Positions 52,388 through 59,436 of a stretch of DNA of 63,694 bases are shown piece by piece. Position 1 is the first letter of the stretch, and each line of letters starts with the position of its first letter. The position numbers were made by a program, and so were the translations under genes. The notes under the pieces are model-generated. The model had not been told where the DNA came from, made no database searches, and saw only the letters and a list, made by a program, of their open reading frames with translations. The DNA is from Ruminococcus sp. (lineage in GTDB: Bacteria > Bacillota > Clostridia > Oscillospirales > Ruminococcaceae): assembly GCA_017478965.1 (NCBI GenBank), contig JAFVCV010000010.1:1-63694 (forward strand), read 5' to 3'.

Positions 52388-53941
52388 ATGAGCAATGAAC
52401 TTGTGCTTGTGCTGGATTTCGGCGGACAGTATAATCAGCTCATCGCCAGACGTGTGCGTGAGTGCAGCGTCTACTGCGAGATAAAGAGCTATAAGACCCC
52501 TATTGAAGAGATAAGGGCTCTCAGACCCGCCGGCATAATCTTCACAGGGGGACCCAACAGCGTCTATGACATGAGTTCCCCCCATATCTCAAAGGAGATA
52601 TTTGATATTGGCGTTCCGATACTTGGCATATGTTACGGCTGCCAGCTGATGGCCTATACCCTTGGGGGAAAGGTGGAGAGCTGCGAGAAAAGCGAATACG
52701 GGAAGATAGAGGTGGAGAGCCTTGGGAAAAGCAAGCTCTTCGATAATGTACCTGAGAAGAGCGTTGTGTGGATGAGCCATACAGACTTTGTCAGCGCCGT
52801 CCCCGAGGGCTTTGCCGTTACCGCCCGCTCTCAGGACTGTCCCAGCGCTGCCTTTGAGTGTGAGGAAAAAGGGCTCTACGCCGTGCAGTTCCACCCGGAG
52901 GTCACCCACAGCGAGTATGGCAGGACCATACTGAGAAATTTCCTTTATAATGTCTGCGGGTGCAAGGGCCTGTGGGTGATGGATGATTTCATAGAAAAGA
53001 CCGTAGCTAGGCTCAGAGAGAAGATAGGGGACAAGAAGGTGGTCCTGGGCCTTTCCGGCGGCGTGGACTCCTCTGTCGCTGCGGGACTTCTCAGCCGTGC
53101 CGTGGGCAGACAGCTCACCTGCGTCTTCGTTGACCAGGGTCTGATGAGAAAGGACGAGGGGGACTTTGTGGAGCAGACTTTCACAAAGCTCTTCGATATG
53201 AATTTCGTAAGGGTCAACTGTCAGAAACAGTTTTTAGAAAAGCTCAGGGGAGTCACCGATCCGGAGCAGAAAAGGAAAATAATCGGCACCGAGTTCTATA
53301 AGGTCTTCTGGGATAAGGTGAGGGAAGAGGCCGACGGCGGCTTTTTCGCACAGGGGACCATCTATCCCGACAGGATAGAGAGCGGCCGTGGCAACGAGGC
53401 CGGACAGGGCAGCACCGCCGTCATAAAGACCCATCATAATATGGTGAAGAAGCCCGACGACATCAAGTTTGACGGGACCATAGAACCTCTGGCGGACCTG
53501 TTCAAGGACGAGGTAAGACAGGTGGGCGAAAAGCTGGGGATCCCCCACGAGCTTGTATGGAGACAGCCTTTCCCCGGGCCGGGTCTGGGCGTAAGGATAA
53601 TAGGGGAGATCACCGAAGAGAAGATAAAGATATTGCAGGAGGCCGACGCAGTTTTCCGTGACGAGATAAAGAAGAGCGGCGCAGAGGAGCAGCTCAAGCA
53701 GTTTTTTGCAGTGCTGCCCGATGTAAAAACGGTGGGCGTTATGGGCGATCATAGGACCTACGATCACCTGATAGCCCTGAGAGCCGTGACCACCGACGAC
53801 TTCATGACCGCAGACTGGGCCAGGATACCCTACGAAGTCCTCGCCAGAGTGTCGAACCGCCTGACCAACGAGGTAGAGCACGTCAACAGAGTAGTATACG
53901 ATATAACCTCAAAACCCCCGGGAACGGTGGAGTGGGAATAA
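52388..53941 (+). CDS. guaA: GMP synthase (glutamine-hydrolysing)
   Basis: 517-aa enzyme that converts XMP to GMP. The glutaminase domain (1-190) shows [18 protein letters not shown], the nucleophile Cys in ILGICYGCQ and the His/Glu in [13 protein letters not shown]. The ATP-pyrophosphatase P-loop is [16 protein letters not shown], and the C-terminal dimerisation domain ends [15 protein letters not shown] exactly as in the family. Frame is open back to 52190, but the start at 52388 is fixed by homology and by GCGAGG upstream. It marks the left conserved boundary of the phage-derived element. Confidence 0.97.
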   Translation: MSNELVLVLDFGGQYNQLIARRVRECSVYCEIKSYKTPIEEIRALRPAGIIFTGGPNSVYDMSSPHISKEIFDIGVPILGICYGCQLMAYTLGGKVESCEKSEYGKIEVESLGKSKLFDNVPEKSVVWMSHTDFVSAVPEGFAVTARSQDCPSAAFECEEKGLYAVQFHPEVTHSEYGRTILRNFLYNVCGCKGLWVMDDFIEKTVARLREKIGDKKVVLGLSGGVDSSVAAGLLSRAVGRQLTCVFVDQGLMRKDEGDFVEQTFTKLFDMNFVRVNCQKQFLEKLRGVTDPEQKRKIIGTEFYKVFWDKVREEADGGFFAQGTIYPDRIESGRGNEAGQGSTAVIKTHHNMVKKPDDIKFDGTIEPLADLFKDEVRQVGEKLGIPHELVWRQPFPGPGLGVRIIGEITEEKIKILQEADAVFRDEIKKSGAEEQLKQFFAVLPDVKTVGVMGDHRTYDHLIALRAVTTDDFMTADWARIPYEVLARVSNRLTNEVEHVNRVVYDITSKPPGTVEWE

Positions 53942-54003
53942 TAAACTGCTGTTGAGGGTCAAGCGATTTTTTAAAAATGTTTTGCCCCCTAAATCCAAAA
54001 AAT

Positions 54004-54045
54004 AATAAACCTTTGAAGCGAAAAACTTCAAGGGTTTATTTTTTT
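54004..54045 (+). terminator. Terminator of guaA
   Basis: AATAAACCTTTGAAG with CTTCAAGGGTTTATT and a following run of T. A second T-rich stretch precedes it. Confidence 0.88.
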
Positions 54046-54354
54046 GCGCATAGCCCGCAAACCTCGTAAATACGCCGTTTCTATGTAAATAAAATTAGAG
54101 TTTTATTTACTTTTCTGAAAAAAAGTTCCCCTAAATGGAGGGTTTACAGAGGGCAAGAAATTTTTAAAAAATGGGTTTGCCACTTGACAACTGCCCGAAA
54201 AATAGGGCATAAACACGTCAAAAATCGTTATCAAACTGTTATCATGGCAACGGTTTGGCAACATTTTTCGATTATCGGCAACAGTATAAAAAATAATTGT
54301 CTGAAAAGATAAGAGCTATCTGATTCGAGTTAGAATCGGATAGCTCTTTTTGTT
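54046..54354 (+). other. AT-rich non-coding stretch with terminator hairpin
   Basis: No gene can be supported. A TTGACA (54184-54189) is present without a good -10. The strong hairpin AAGAGCTATC...GATAGCTCTT with inner GATTC/GAATC pairing (54311-54348) is followed by TTTTTG rightward, so a short rightward RNA of about 100-150 nt is possible; the same hairpin also ends the leftward frame that stops at 54355. The GC content falls well below that of neighbouring genes, marking foreign DNA. Confidence 0.45.
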
Positions 54355-54666
54355 TTACTTTGGAAACTTACATACTTGTTCACATATTAACCACGGTTTA
54401 TCACTTTCCATTATTTGATAAAAACCATCGTAACTAATTTCCATAGGAATCACTTTATTCGCCAAAAATACGCCCATATTCGGATACTCTCTGATGATTT
54501 TACTGGTATTGTCGAATTGGAGAATGGCAGGATCATATATCATTTCACTATCGTTAGGTAAATTTATGTGCCTGATGATCTCTTCTCTGAATGCAGGTAC
54601 ATTGTAAGCACCAATCAAATAATCGTATTCCCTTTTTACAAAAGTGTTCCTGCGATAGATCAGGAT
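54355..54666 (-). pseudogene. Remnant of an unknown gene
   Basis: A leftward frame open from 54666 to 54355 encodes about 103 residues (including FVKREYDYLIGAYNVPAF and NMGVFLANKVIPMEISY) but has no ATG and no ribosome binding site at its beginning; the only possible start codon is TTG at 54618, which would begin in mid-domain. I read it as the 3' end of a truncated gene. AT-rich composition differs from the surrounding chromosome. Family not recognised; sequences of this kind occur in toxin or reverse-fragment contexts, but I cannot be specific. Confidence 0.4.
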
Positions 54667-54797
54667 TTACTTTCCATACTTTAATGGCATTTTATTTGTA
54701 AATTTTAATGTTCAGTTAAGACCCCGCCCCGCATTATCGCCCAAACTAACGTATCTACGCACTCTAAGTCCCCTGACTGTTTCATATATCCGTTCGG

Positions 54798-54821
54798 TTG
54801 TACGAATTATTGTACGAACTA
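54798..54821. repeat. 12-bp tandem repeat at the integrase end of the element
   Basis: TTGTACGAATTA followed directly by TTGTACGAACTA, overlapping the integrase stop codon. A similar arrangement of two 12-mers occurs at the other end of the element (63462-63485). Candidate arm-type binding sites of the integrase. Confidence 0.55.
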
Positions 54822-55943
54822 CTCGACTTTTTTCAGCGCTGTCATCGCATTTCTCAGCGTACCGATGTCCTTGTGTATGTACACGTTCGCTGTGGTCTGG
54901 TAGTTTGCATGGCCGATGATCTTCTGCAGCTCGTCAGGCCGCATACCCGCTTCGGCTGAAAGGCTAGCAAAAGTGTGGCGGGTGCTGTGAGGAGTCAGGT
55001 GTCTGGGCTCGTTCATGTCCACAAGCCCCAGCTCGATAAGCGGCCCATAGAACACGTCCTCCCGGAACCTCGCACTTGTCATCTCAAACAGACGCCCGCC
55101 TTCCGACTCCGCTATCCACCCCTCCACAAAGCTCCTGATGAGCGGAATATTCGGCGGGAACGGCACCACTCGCCCACGGCCCGCCTCAGTCTTTTCGCCG
55201 CCGGTGATGTACCCCTCGTCAAGGTGGACATCGCTGACCCGGAGCTTCACCACCTCACCGATCCGGAACCCCATGTAGATCATGAACAGCACCGCCTGTA
55301 CCCGCCGGTCGTCTGTATGCTCCCAGAGAGTCTGGATCTCTTCGGCGGAGAAGATGCGCTTTTCCTTTTTTTCAAATTTCGGGATCTTGATGAACTCAGC
55401 GTAGTTTTTGTCGATGACATCGTTTTCCAGGGCGAACCTGCTGAGCAGGATCGCAAGTACCTTGAGGGTGCCGGCGGCAGACTTAGACCTGGCACCGTCA
55501 ACTATCTGCTGAAAGTCTACCGTCCGCAGGTCAGCCATTTTCCGACCATACAGCGGAGCGAATTTTTTGAACATGGAGGTATAAAGGTTGACCGCCGACT
55601 CCGAGACCGTTCTGTAGTGCGATCTTGACCACAGCCTGTAGATGTCCCCGAGGGTGGCATTGTAGAGCTCAGGCCGGCCGTTTATCATGTAGTCCTCCAA
55701 GGCCTTCTGAGCGCTGAGCAGGTCCGGGAATGAGCCGATGTACACCCTCCCGGCCCCGTTAGATGTCCCGGGCGCCCGGACAGTGTAGGGGTTCTTCCTG
55801 CACCGGGGGTCCTTGCTGATCGTACCCGAGCCGGCGGCCCTTTTGTGGGTCCTTGGCCGCTTGCCGGCCACTTGCTTTTTTCCGCAAAAACAACAAAAAA
55901 CGCTGCCATCGGGGATAACAGCGCTGCATTTTTTGCATTGCAT
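54819..55943 (-). CDS. int: Tyrosine site-specific recombinase (phage integrase)
   Basis: 374-aa integrase. It begins with a zinc ribbon (CKKC ... CCFC, residues 3-20), then a basic segment and an AP2-like arm-binding domain (NPYTVRAPG ... GRVYIGSFPDLLSAQKALED), the SAM-like core-binding domain (SAVNLYTSMFKKFAPLYGRK), and a catalytic domain with Arg in MGFRIGEVVKL, HSTRHTFASL, GHANYQTTANVYIH and Tyr nucleophile in the VYIH segment. All catalytic residues are present, so it should be active. AAGGAG precedes the ATG. It sits at the left edge of the element in the usual inward-reading position. No excisionase gene is recognised. Confidence 0.93.
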   Translation of the reverse strand: MQCKKCSAVIPDGSVFCCFCGKKQVAGKRPRTHKRAAGSGTISKDPRCRKNPYTVRAPGTSNGAGRVYIGSFPDLLSAQKALEDYMINGRPELYNATLGDIYRLWSRSHYRTVSESAVNLYTSMFKKFAPLYGRKMADLRTVDFQQIVDGARSKSAAGTLKVLAILLSRFALENDVIDKNYAEFIKIPKFEKKEKRIFSAEEIQTLWEHTDDRRVQAVLFMIYMGFRIGEVVKLRVSDVHLDEGYITGGEKTEAGRGRVVPFPPNIPLIRSFVEGWIAESEGGRLFEMTSARFREDVFYGPLIELGLVDMNEPRHLTPHSTRHTFASLSAEAGMRPDELQKIIGHANYQTTANVYIHKDIGTLRNAMTALKKVE

Positions 55944-55968
55944 AGTATCACTCCTTCAGATCTTTGCA

Positions 55969-55999
55969 CCGTCCTGCCTGCAAAGGCGTGGCAGGACGG
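55969..55999. other. Hairpin between integrase gene and small RNA promoter
   Basis: CCGTCCTGCC (55969-55978) and GGCAGGACGG (55990-55999), a 10-bp perfect stem with an 11-nt loop, just upstream of the integrase start. It could serve as integrase mRNA leader structure or a protein-binding site. Confidence 0.55.
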
Positions 56000-56008
56000 C
56001 GGTATAAC

Positions 56009-56037
56009 TTGACTTTTCGGGAAAACTATGCTATACT
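56009..56037 (+). promoter_or_regulatory. Promoter of the small RNA
   Basis: TTGACT (56009-56014), 17-bp spacer, TATACT (56032-56037). No protein gene lies downstream on this strand before a terminator. Confidence 0.8.
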
Positions 56038-56043
56038 ATACGT

Positions 56044-56112
56044 GCTAGGTTATGAGTATATCATAGCTCCTGCGTCCTCTGAGTGTTGCCGCACTCAGGG
56101 GGCGCTTTTTTA
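56044..56112 (+). ncRNA. Candidate phage-encoded small RNA
   Basis: A consensus promoter followed ~30 nt later by a strong Rho-independent terminator defines a transcript of about 70 nt with no room for a normal gene. The terminator is a 14-bp stem GCGTCCTCTGAGTG (56072-56085) with CACTCAGGGGGCGC (56092-56105), then TTTTTTATTTT. The unpaired 5' part (about 56044-56071) is CGTGCTAGGTTATGAGTATATCATAGCTCC-like, partly repetitive (GAGTATATCATAGCTC imperfect palindrome). It lies between two leftward genes (integrase and exonuclease) and is transcribed against them, so it may regulate either lysogeny or a host target. Confidence 0.6.
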
Positions 56113-56170
56113 TTTTCTCCCCGGGGAGACTAGAGCATATCCAGCACTGTGATGCTCAGCTCGCCGCCAA

Positions 56171-57280
56171 CTATCTTTGATTTATGTATTGTATCTCCGA
56201 TATTACCCTTATATCTTGCCCCTGCCTTTGCAGCTCTTTAGCATATTTGAACTTTTGCCCATAGTGCCTAAAACTCCAGTCGGGTGACAGGCAGCTGCCT
56301 ACTATAAGATAATTCGTTTTTTTAGTAACATTCTTTGATACCTTAGCACCCTGCCTCTCCAGTTCAAGGGTGATCTCAGCGGGAGAACCACACTTGAACT
56401 CACCCGTGAGCACGATATTTTTATTTGAAAGGTCGATTGGCGCCCCATTTTCTTGAAACAATGGCATACAGCAGGCTTCGATCCTACCGACTGCATTCTC
56501 TAGTTCTGCCCTGGGCTTGAAGAGCTCTGCTATTTCGTACACGGGGTAATCTTCAATGCAGTCGGGGTTGCTTTTAAGCCAGGCCCTGACTTTTTTAGTG
56601 TCGCTCTGCGTAAGCTCACCCTTGCTTGCTATGCCGACCAACAAATCATCAAGCTTGCGCAGCCGTTCTGTCTTTTCATTGATAGCTTCGGGAAAGCGCC
56701 TTATATCTTTAGGCGGGCTCACGTTAACGGGTGCGGGCTTGTATTTCGATCTGAGTTTCTCATAAATCGCCTGTGTGGCCTCGCAGTCTGAAAGAGCCCG
56801 GTGAGCTTTTTTGTTTTTGACCTTGAAGTGCTTGCAGACAGTTTCAAGCTTGTGGTCCTTGAGTGCGGGAAGGGCCTGCCTTGACATTTCAAGAGTGTCG
56901 ATAAGCTTGTTTTCAAAGGGGTATTGCAGCCTGGCGCAGGCCACAGCCAAGAACTGACTGTCAAAGTCTATTATGTTATGCCCGACAAGCCAAAAGTCGC
57001 CGATAAAGTTCAGCAATTCAGGCAAAACACAGTTTATGCTCGGAGCGTTTTCAAGGTCTGCCATAGTAATGCCCGTAAGCTCGGTAGTTTTTTGCGGCAG
57101 GCTCTTCGGGGGCTTTACCAGCTTATCAAACCTGTCAACTATAACAGAACCAACTACTTTTACAGCACCGATCTCAATTATATCGGCCTTGTTAGGGCTT
57201 AGGCCAGTGGTTTCAAGGTCGATGACAACATAATCCTCCCCTGCGGCCTTTCTTCCGAATAATCTGCTCAGAAGACCCAT
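56171..57280 (-). CDS. DEDDh exonuclease with BRCT domain
   Basis: 369-aa protein. An N-terminal DnaQ/Pol III epsilon-type 3'-5' exonuclease (residues 15-180) shows VVIDLETTGL (Asp21, Glu23), VGHNIIDFDSQFL and HRALSDCEATQAIYE. A central linker of ~90 residues with helices follows, and the C-terminus (about 284-369) is a BRCT domain (NIVLTGEFKCGSPAEITLEL, KTNYLIVGSCLSP). The same combination occurs in Firmicutes proteins of the DinG/epsilon type. Lying between the integrase and the repressor, on the lysogenic strand, it occupies the place where temperate phages carry accessory lysogeny genes. A repair or anti-phage role is inference. Confidence 0.85.
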   Translation of the reverse strand: MGLLSRLFGRKAAGEDYVVIDLETTGLSPNKADIIEIGAVKVVGSVIVDRFDKLVKPPKSLPQKTTELTGITMADLENAPSINCVLPELLNFIGDFWLVGHNIIDFDSQFLAVACARLQYPFENKLIDTLEMSRQALPALKDHKLETVCKHFKVKNKKAHRALSDCEATQAIYEKLRSKYKPAPVNVSPPKDIRRFPEAINEKTERLRKLDDLLVGIASKGELTQSDTKKVRAWLKSNPDCIEDYPVYEIAELFKPRAELENAVGRIEACCMPLFQENGAPIDLSNKNIVLTGEFKCGSPAEITLELERQGAKVSKNVTKKTNYLIVGSCLSPDWSFRHYGQKFKYAKELQRQGQDIRVISEIQYINQR

Positions 57281-57300
57281 AATCTACACCCCCTACGTTC

Positions 57301-58002
57301 TTATACCGCCTTGATAACGTTCTGGACCAGACCGACTATCCTGACTTCCGCAAGCTTTGCTCCTTCGATGGTACGTGGCGGATATTCTGGGTTTATAGAT
57401 ATGAGAGTAAGCCTGTTTTCTTCGTATTCTACACGTTTTACGACCGCTTCATCACCAATCATTACCACAGCTATCCTTCCGTTGTCAACGCTGTCCTGTT
57501 TGCGCACAACGATCTTGTCACCATTGCAGATGATGGGATACATACTCATTCCCTCGACCTCTATTATTATCGTTGCATCAACATCGTAATCGTTGCTGAT
57601 GAACAGCGGCATATACCCAATGATATCGCTGTTGGCATAGGCCCCAAATCCGGCAGCCACGCTGCCGAAGATAGGTATCATGTGGATCTTATCCGCCGGG
57701 GGGAAGCTGGCGTTTGCGTCAAGTTCGTCAACTGTTCTATCCGGATCGTTTTCATACCAGTCCGTTCTTTCACGGAAGTTACCCATTATGTCAGTTTTTA
57801 GTATGAGCCACTCTGGGTTGACATTTAGTTGCTTTGCCATAGCGTGTATAACAGGCAGCTTGATCTTTGCGATCTTTCCGGTTTCGTACCTCTGAATGGT
57901 TGATTTGTTGAGCCAGAGAAGGTTGCCAAGATCCTCCTGCGTCATGCCGAGCTCTTCACGCCTTTGCTTAATTCTTTTTCCTATTTCAATATTTCTCTCC
58001 AC
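57301..58002 (-). CDS. CI/LexA-type phage repressor (XRE + S24)
   Basis: 233-aa lysogeny repressor. HTH: GKRIKQRREELGMTQEDLGNLL, residues 8-60. The S24 peptidase domain contains the self-cleavage Ala-Gly (VAAGFG), the catalytic Ser in EVEGMSMYP and Lys in DEAVVKRVEY, so SOS-dependent self-cleavage through RecA is expected. Frame opens at GTG 58011, but the GTG at 58002 has GTAGGTG better placed; both give the same domain. The gene is divergent from the cro-like gene. Palindromes TTGCA-N3-TGCAA lie in between, one overlapping its own -35, suggesting autorepression. Confidence 0.92.
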   Translation of the reverse strand: MERNIEIGKRIKQRREELGMTQEDLGNLLWLNKSTIQRYETGKIAKIKLPVIHAMAKQLNVNPEWLILKTDIMGNFRERTDWYENDPDRTVDELDANASFPPADKIHMIPIFGSVAAGFGAYANSDIIGYMPLFISNDYDVDATIIIEVEGMSMYPIICNGDKIVVRKQDSVDNGRIAVVMIGDEAVVKRVEYEENRLTLISINPEYPPRTIEGAKLAEVRIVGLVQNVIKAV

Positions 58003-58028
58003 TATAATCACCTACTTTCTTTAGAAGT

Positions 58029-58057
58029 ATTATATCACAAATAATTGCAAAATGCAA
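58029..58057 (-). promoter_or_regulatory. Repressor promoter with operator
   Basis: Minus strand TTGCAT (58052-58057), 17-bp spacer, TATAAT (58029-58034). The -35 is inside operator TTGCAAAATGCAA (58045-58057). Confidence 0.7.
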
Positions 58058-58085
58058 TAGCTATTTTCAAAAAAAATAAAAAAAG

Positions 58086-58153
58086 TTGCGAAATGCTATT
58101 GACAAATCATAAATGATGTGCTATATTATGATGTAGAAAGTTGCATAATGCAA
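58086..58153 (+). promoter_or_regulatory. Rightward early promoter with flanking operators
   Basis: TTGACA (58099-58104), 17-bp spacer, TATATT (58122-58127). The half-conserved operator TTGCGAAATGCTA (58086-58098) abuts the -35, and the perfect TTGCATAATGCAA (58141-58153) lies about 12 bp past the RNA start. A fourth copy, TTGCAAAACGCAA (58386-58398), occurs right after the cro-like stop. Consensus TTGCR-WAA-YGCAA. Confidence 0.8.
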
Positions 58154-58177
58154 CAAAAAGAAAGGCGGGTGACTAAT

Positions 58178-58384
58178 ATGGTCAATACGAATAGGATCAA
58201 AGGCAGAATGAAAGAGCTGGAAATTACTCAGGCTGAAGTTGCAAGGTGTCTCGATATAGCCCAACCTACGGCCAATCAGAAGATCAATAATGTCCGGCCA
58301 TTCGACCTTGATGAGGCCGAAAAACTTGCACAGCTGCTTAGGATCGAACCTGGCGAATTTGGCCTGTATTTTTTTGCTCAGTAA
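58178..58384 (+). CDS. Cro-like small HTH regulator
   Basis: 68-aa XRE-type DNA-binding protein: NRIKGRMKELEITQAEVARC, then the recognition helix QPTANQKINNVRPFDL. The frame is open from 58118, but the ATG at 58178 has GGCGGGTG upstream and begins the domain correctly. First gene rightward of the divergent switch, so likely the lytic antagonist of the repressor, binding the same TTGCA-N3-TGCAA sites. Operator copies lie both before and directly after the gene. Confidence 0.87.
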   Translation: MVNTNRIKGRMKELEITQAEVARCLDIAQPTANQKINNVRPFDLDEAEKLAQLLRIEPGEFGLYFFAQ

Positions 58385-58425
58385 GTTGCAAAACGCAACC
58401 GAGGGCTAGAAAGGAGGAAACCCGA

Positions 58426-58590
58426 ATGAAAATGAAGAACTACATCGTAACACTCGGTGACTCGTGGGGCTCTATCAGAGTATACCGCATCTGTACTGCT
58501 ACACGGGCAGAGGCTTGCCATTTGGGGATCGAAAAAGCAAAAGCGGAAGAGTACGGCGACTGGTATGTTTCTTCTTGTAGGGAGGTGTGA
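58426..58590 (+). CDS. Small phage protein (54 aa)
   Basis: Begins MKMKNYIVTLGDSWGSIRVY and ends WYVSSCREV; soluble, one predicted alpha/beta unit, no family recognised. AAGGAGG (58411-58417) 8 nt before the ATG gives strong translational support, and the stop is 4 nt before the next start. It fits the pattern of short early phage genes; the segment ATRAEACHLGIEKAKAEEYG is like the amphipathic helix found in small phage helix-strand proteins of unknown role. Confidence 0.8.
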   Translation: MKMKNYIVTLGDSWGSIRVYRICTATRAEACHLGIEKAKAEEYGDWYVSSCREV

Positions 58591-58594
58591 AGCT

Positions 58595-58792
58595 ATGATG
58601 AAAGTCATCACTGTTAATCAGGCCTGCCGGATACTGGCTGAACACGGCCACAAGGTGACGCCGACCCACCTTGGTGCCGGTCTCCAGCAAGGGGTCTACC
58701 CCTTCGGCGTGGCCATTAAAATGACCCATTGGGTATACGAGATCTATGATGTCCTGCTGATGAAATGGATAGCAGAGAGGGAGGAGCCATGA
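58595..58792 (+). CDS. Small phage protein, possible DNA-binding (65 aa)
   Basis: Begins MMKVITVNQACRILAEHG and continues KVTPTHLGAGLQQGVYPFGV; the opening resembles the winged-helix/helix-turn-helix start (VNQACRILAEHG ... THLGAGLQQG) of excisionase- or MerR-like phage proteins that contact DNA. An excisionase role would fit, since no other xis is present, but this is only a shape resemblance. GGGAGGT (58580-58586) is its ribosome binding site. The next gene overlaps it by 4 nt. Confidence 0.78.
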   Translation: MMKVITVNQACRILAEHGHKVTPTHLGAGLQQGVYPFGVAIKMTHWVYEIYDVLLMKWIAEREEP

Positions 58793-59034
58793 AAAGACTG
58801 AGTTCAACGACCCTCGCCTGCATAGCGGGGACCAAATTTACCACGGAATGGCTGGCCTGCATTTTCATTGGCGGAGCTGTGGGGGCGGTGATTTTTTTCT
58901 ACGCACTGCTGGACCTGGCCCTGCTCATCGCCACTGCGCAGCTAGTACAAAACGAGCAGGCCCGGACCGAGCGTCAGCGGGCGATCAAAGAAGAGGCCAT
59001 CGAGACAAACCGCAGGAATACTTTGGGGGGCTGA
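58789..59034 (+). CDS. Small membrane protein of the phage element (81 aa)
   Basis: Has one or two hydrophobic helices (WLACIFIGGAVGAVIFFYALLDLALLIATAQLV region) and then a charged, helical, probably coiled tail (NEQARTERQRAIKEEAIETN). It starts in an ATGA overlap with the preceding gene and has GGGAGGAG upstream. It is like small hydrophobic phage proteins (holin-like or superinfection-exclusion), but the endolysin is 3.5 kb away, so a holin role is uncertain. Confidence 0.75.
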   Translation: MKRLSSTTLACIAGTKFTTEWLACIFIGGAVGAVIFFYALLDLALLIATAQLVQNEQARTERQRAIKEEAIETNRRNTLGG

Positions 59035-59436
59035 CGAAGTACAAATGGACACATTGCTGTTAATATTGGTCGTCGGCGGCCTGGCGGGCCTGCCGGGCCT
59101 GACGGGTCAGCTTACGGCGCCGGGGGATAATTATTTTAAATGGGGGCCTTGCCCCCATACCCCCACGGCCCAAAACTTTTGCGCCCTCTTGGGGCGGCGC
59201 TCCCGTTTGTCGCTCTGCCCCAAGAGGGCGCAAAAGCATTTGGGCCTGTCTGCCGGACCTGACGGGCGAGCAGATAAGCCAGAAACAAAACCAGTAAACC
59301 AAACCAGGCGCTGCGTTGGGGCAGAGAGAGCGCTGGGAGCAAAGCGACCAGAGCGAACGCCGCCCCAACGTTATAAAGCAGCGCCGGGGGGCTTGGGGGG
59401 CTGCGCCCCCCATTTAGAATAGAAAGGAGGGAAAGT
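59035..59436. repeat. Nested long inverted repeats (non-coding)
   Basis: 400 bp with several strong palindromes: GGGGGC-CTT-GCCCCC (59142-59156); GGCCCAAA (59168-59175) plus TTTTGCGCCCTCTTGGGGC (59177-59195) pairing with GCCCCAAGAGGGCGCAAAA (59217-59235) plus TTTGGGCC (59239-59246); GGCGCTG (59307-59313) and CGTTGGGGC (59314-59322) with GCCCCAACG (59362-59370) and CAGCGCC (59379-59385); and GGGGGGC/GCCCCCC (59395-59411). A frame of 125 codons runs through it (59045-59422) but without ribosome binding site; its protein is Pro/Gly/Arg-rich and depends on the repeats. I regard it as structured DNA/RNA or a decayed repeat insertion. Confidence 0.75.

Noticed and set aside
52345-52388. Purine riboswitch upstream of guaA
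   Set aside because: The leader between the -10 box and the ATG is only about 30 nt and lacks the conserved core.
59045-59422. 125-codon frame across the inverted repeats
   Set aside because: No ribosome binding site, unusual Pro/Gly/Arg composition imposed by the palindromes; kept as non-coding.
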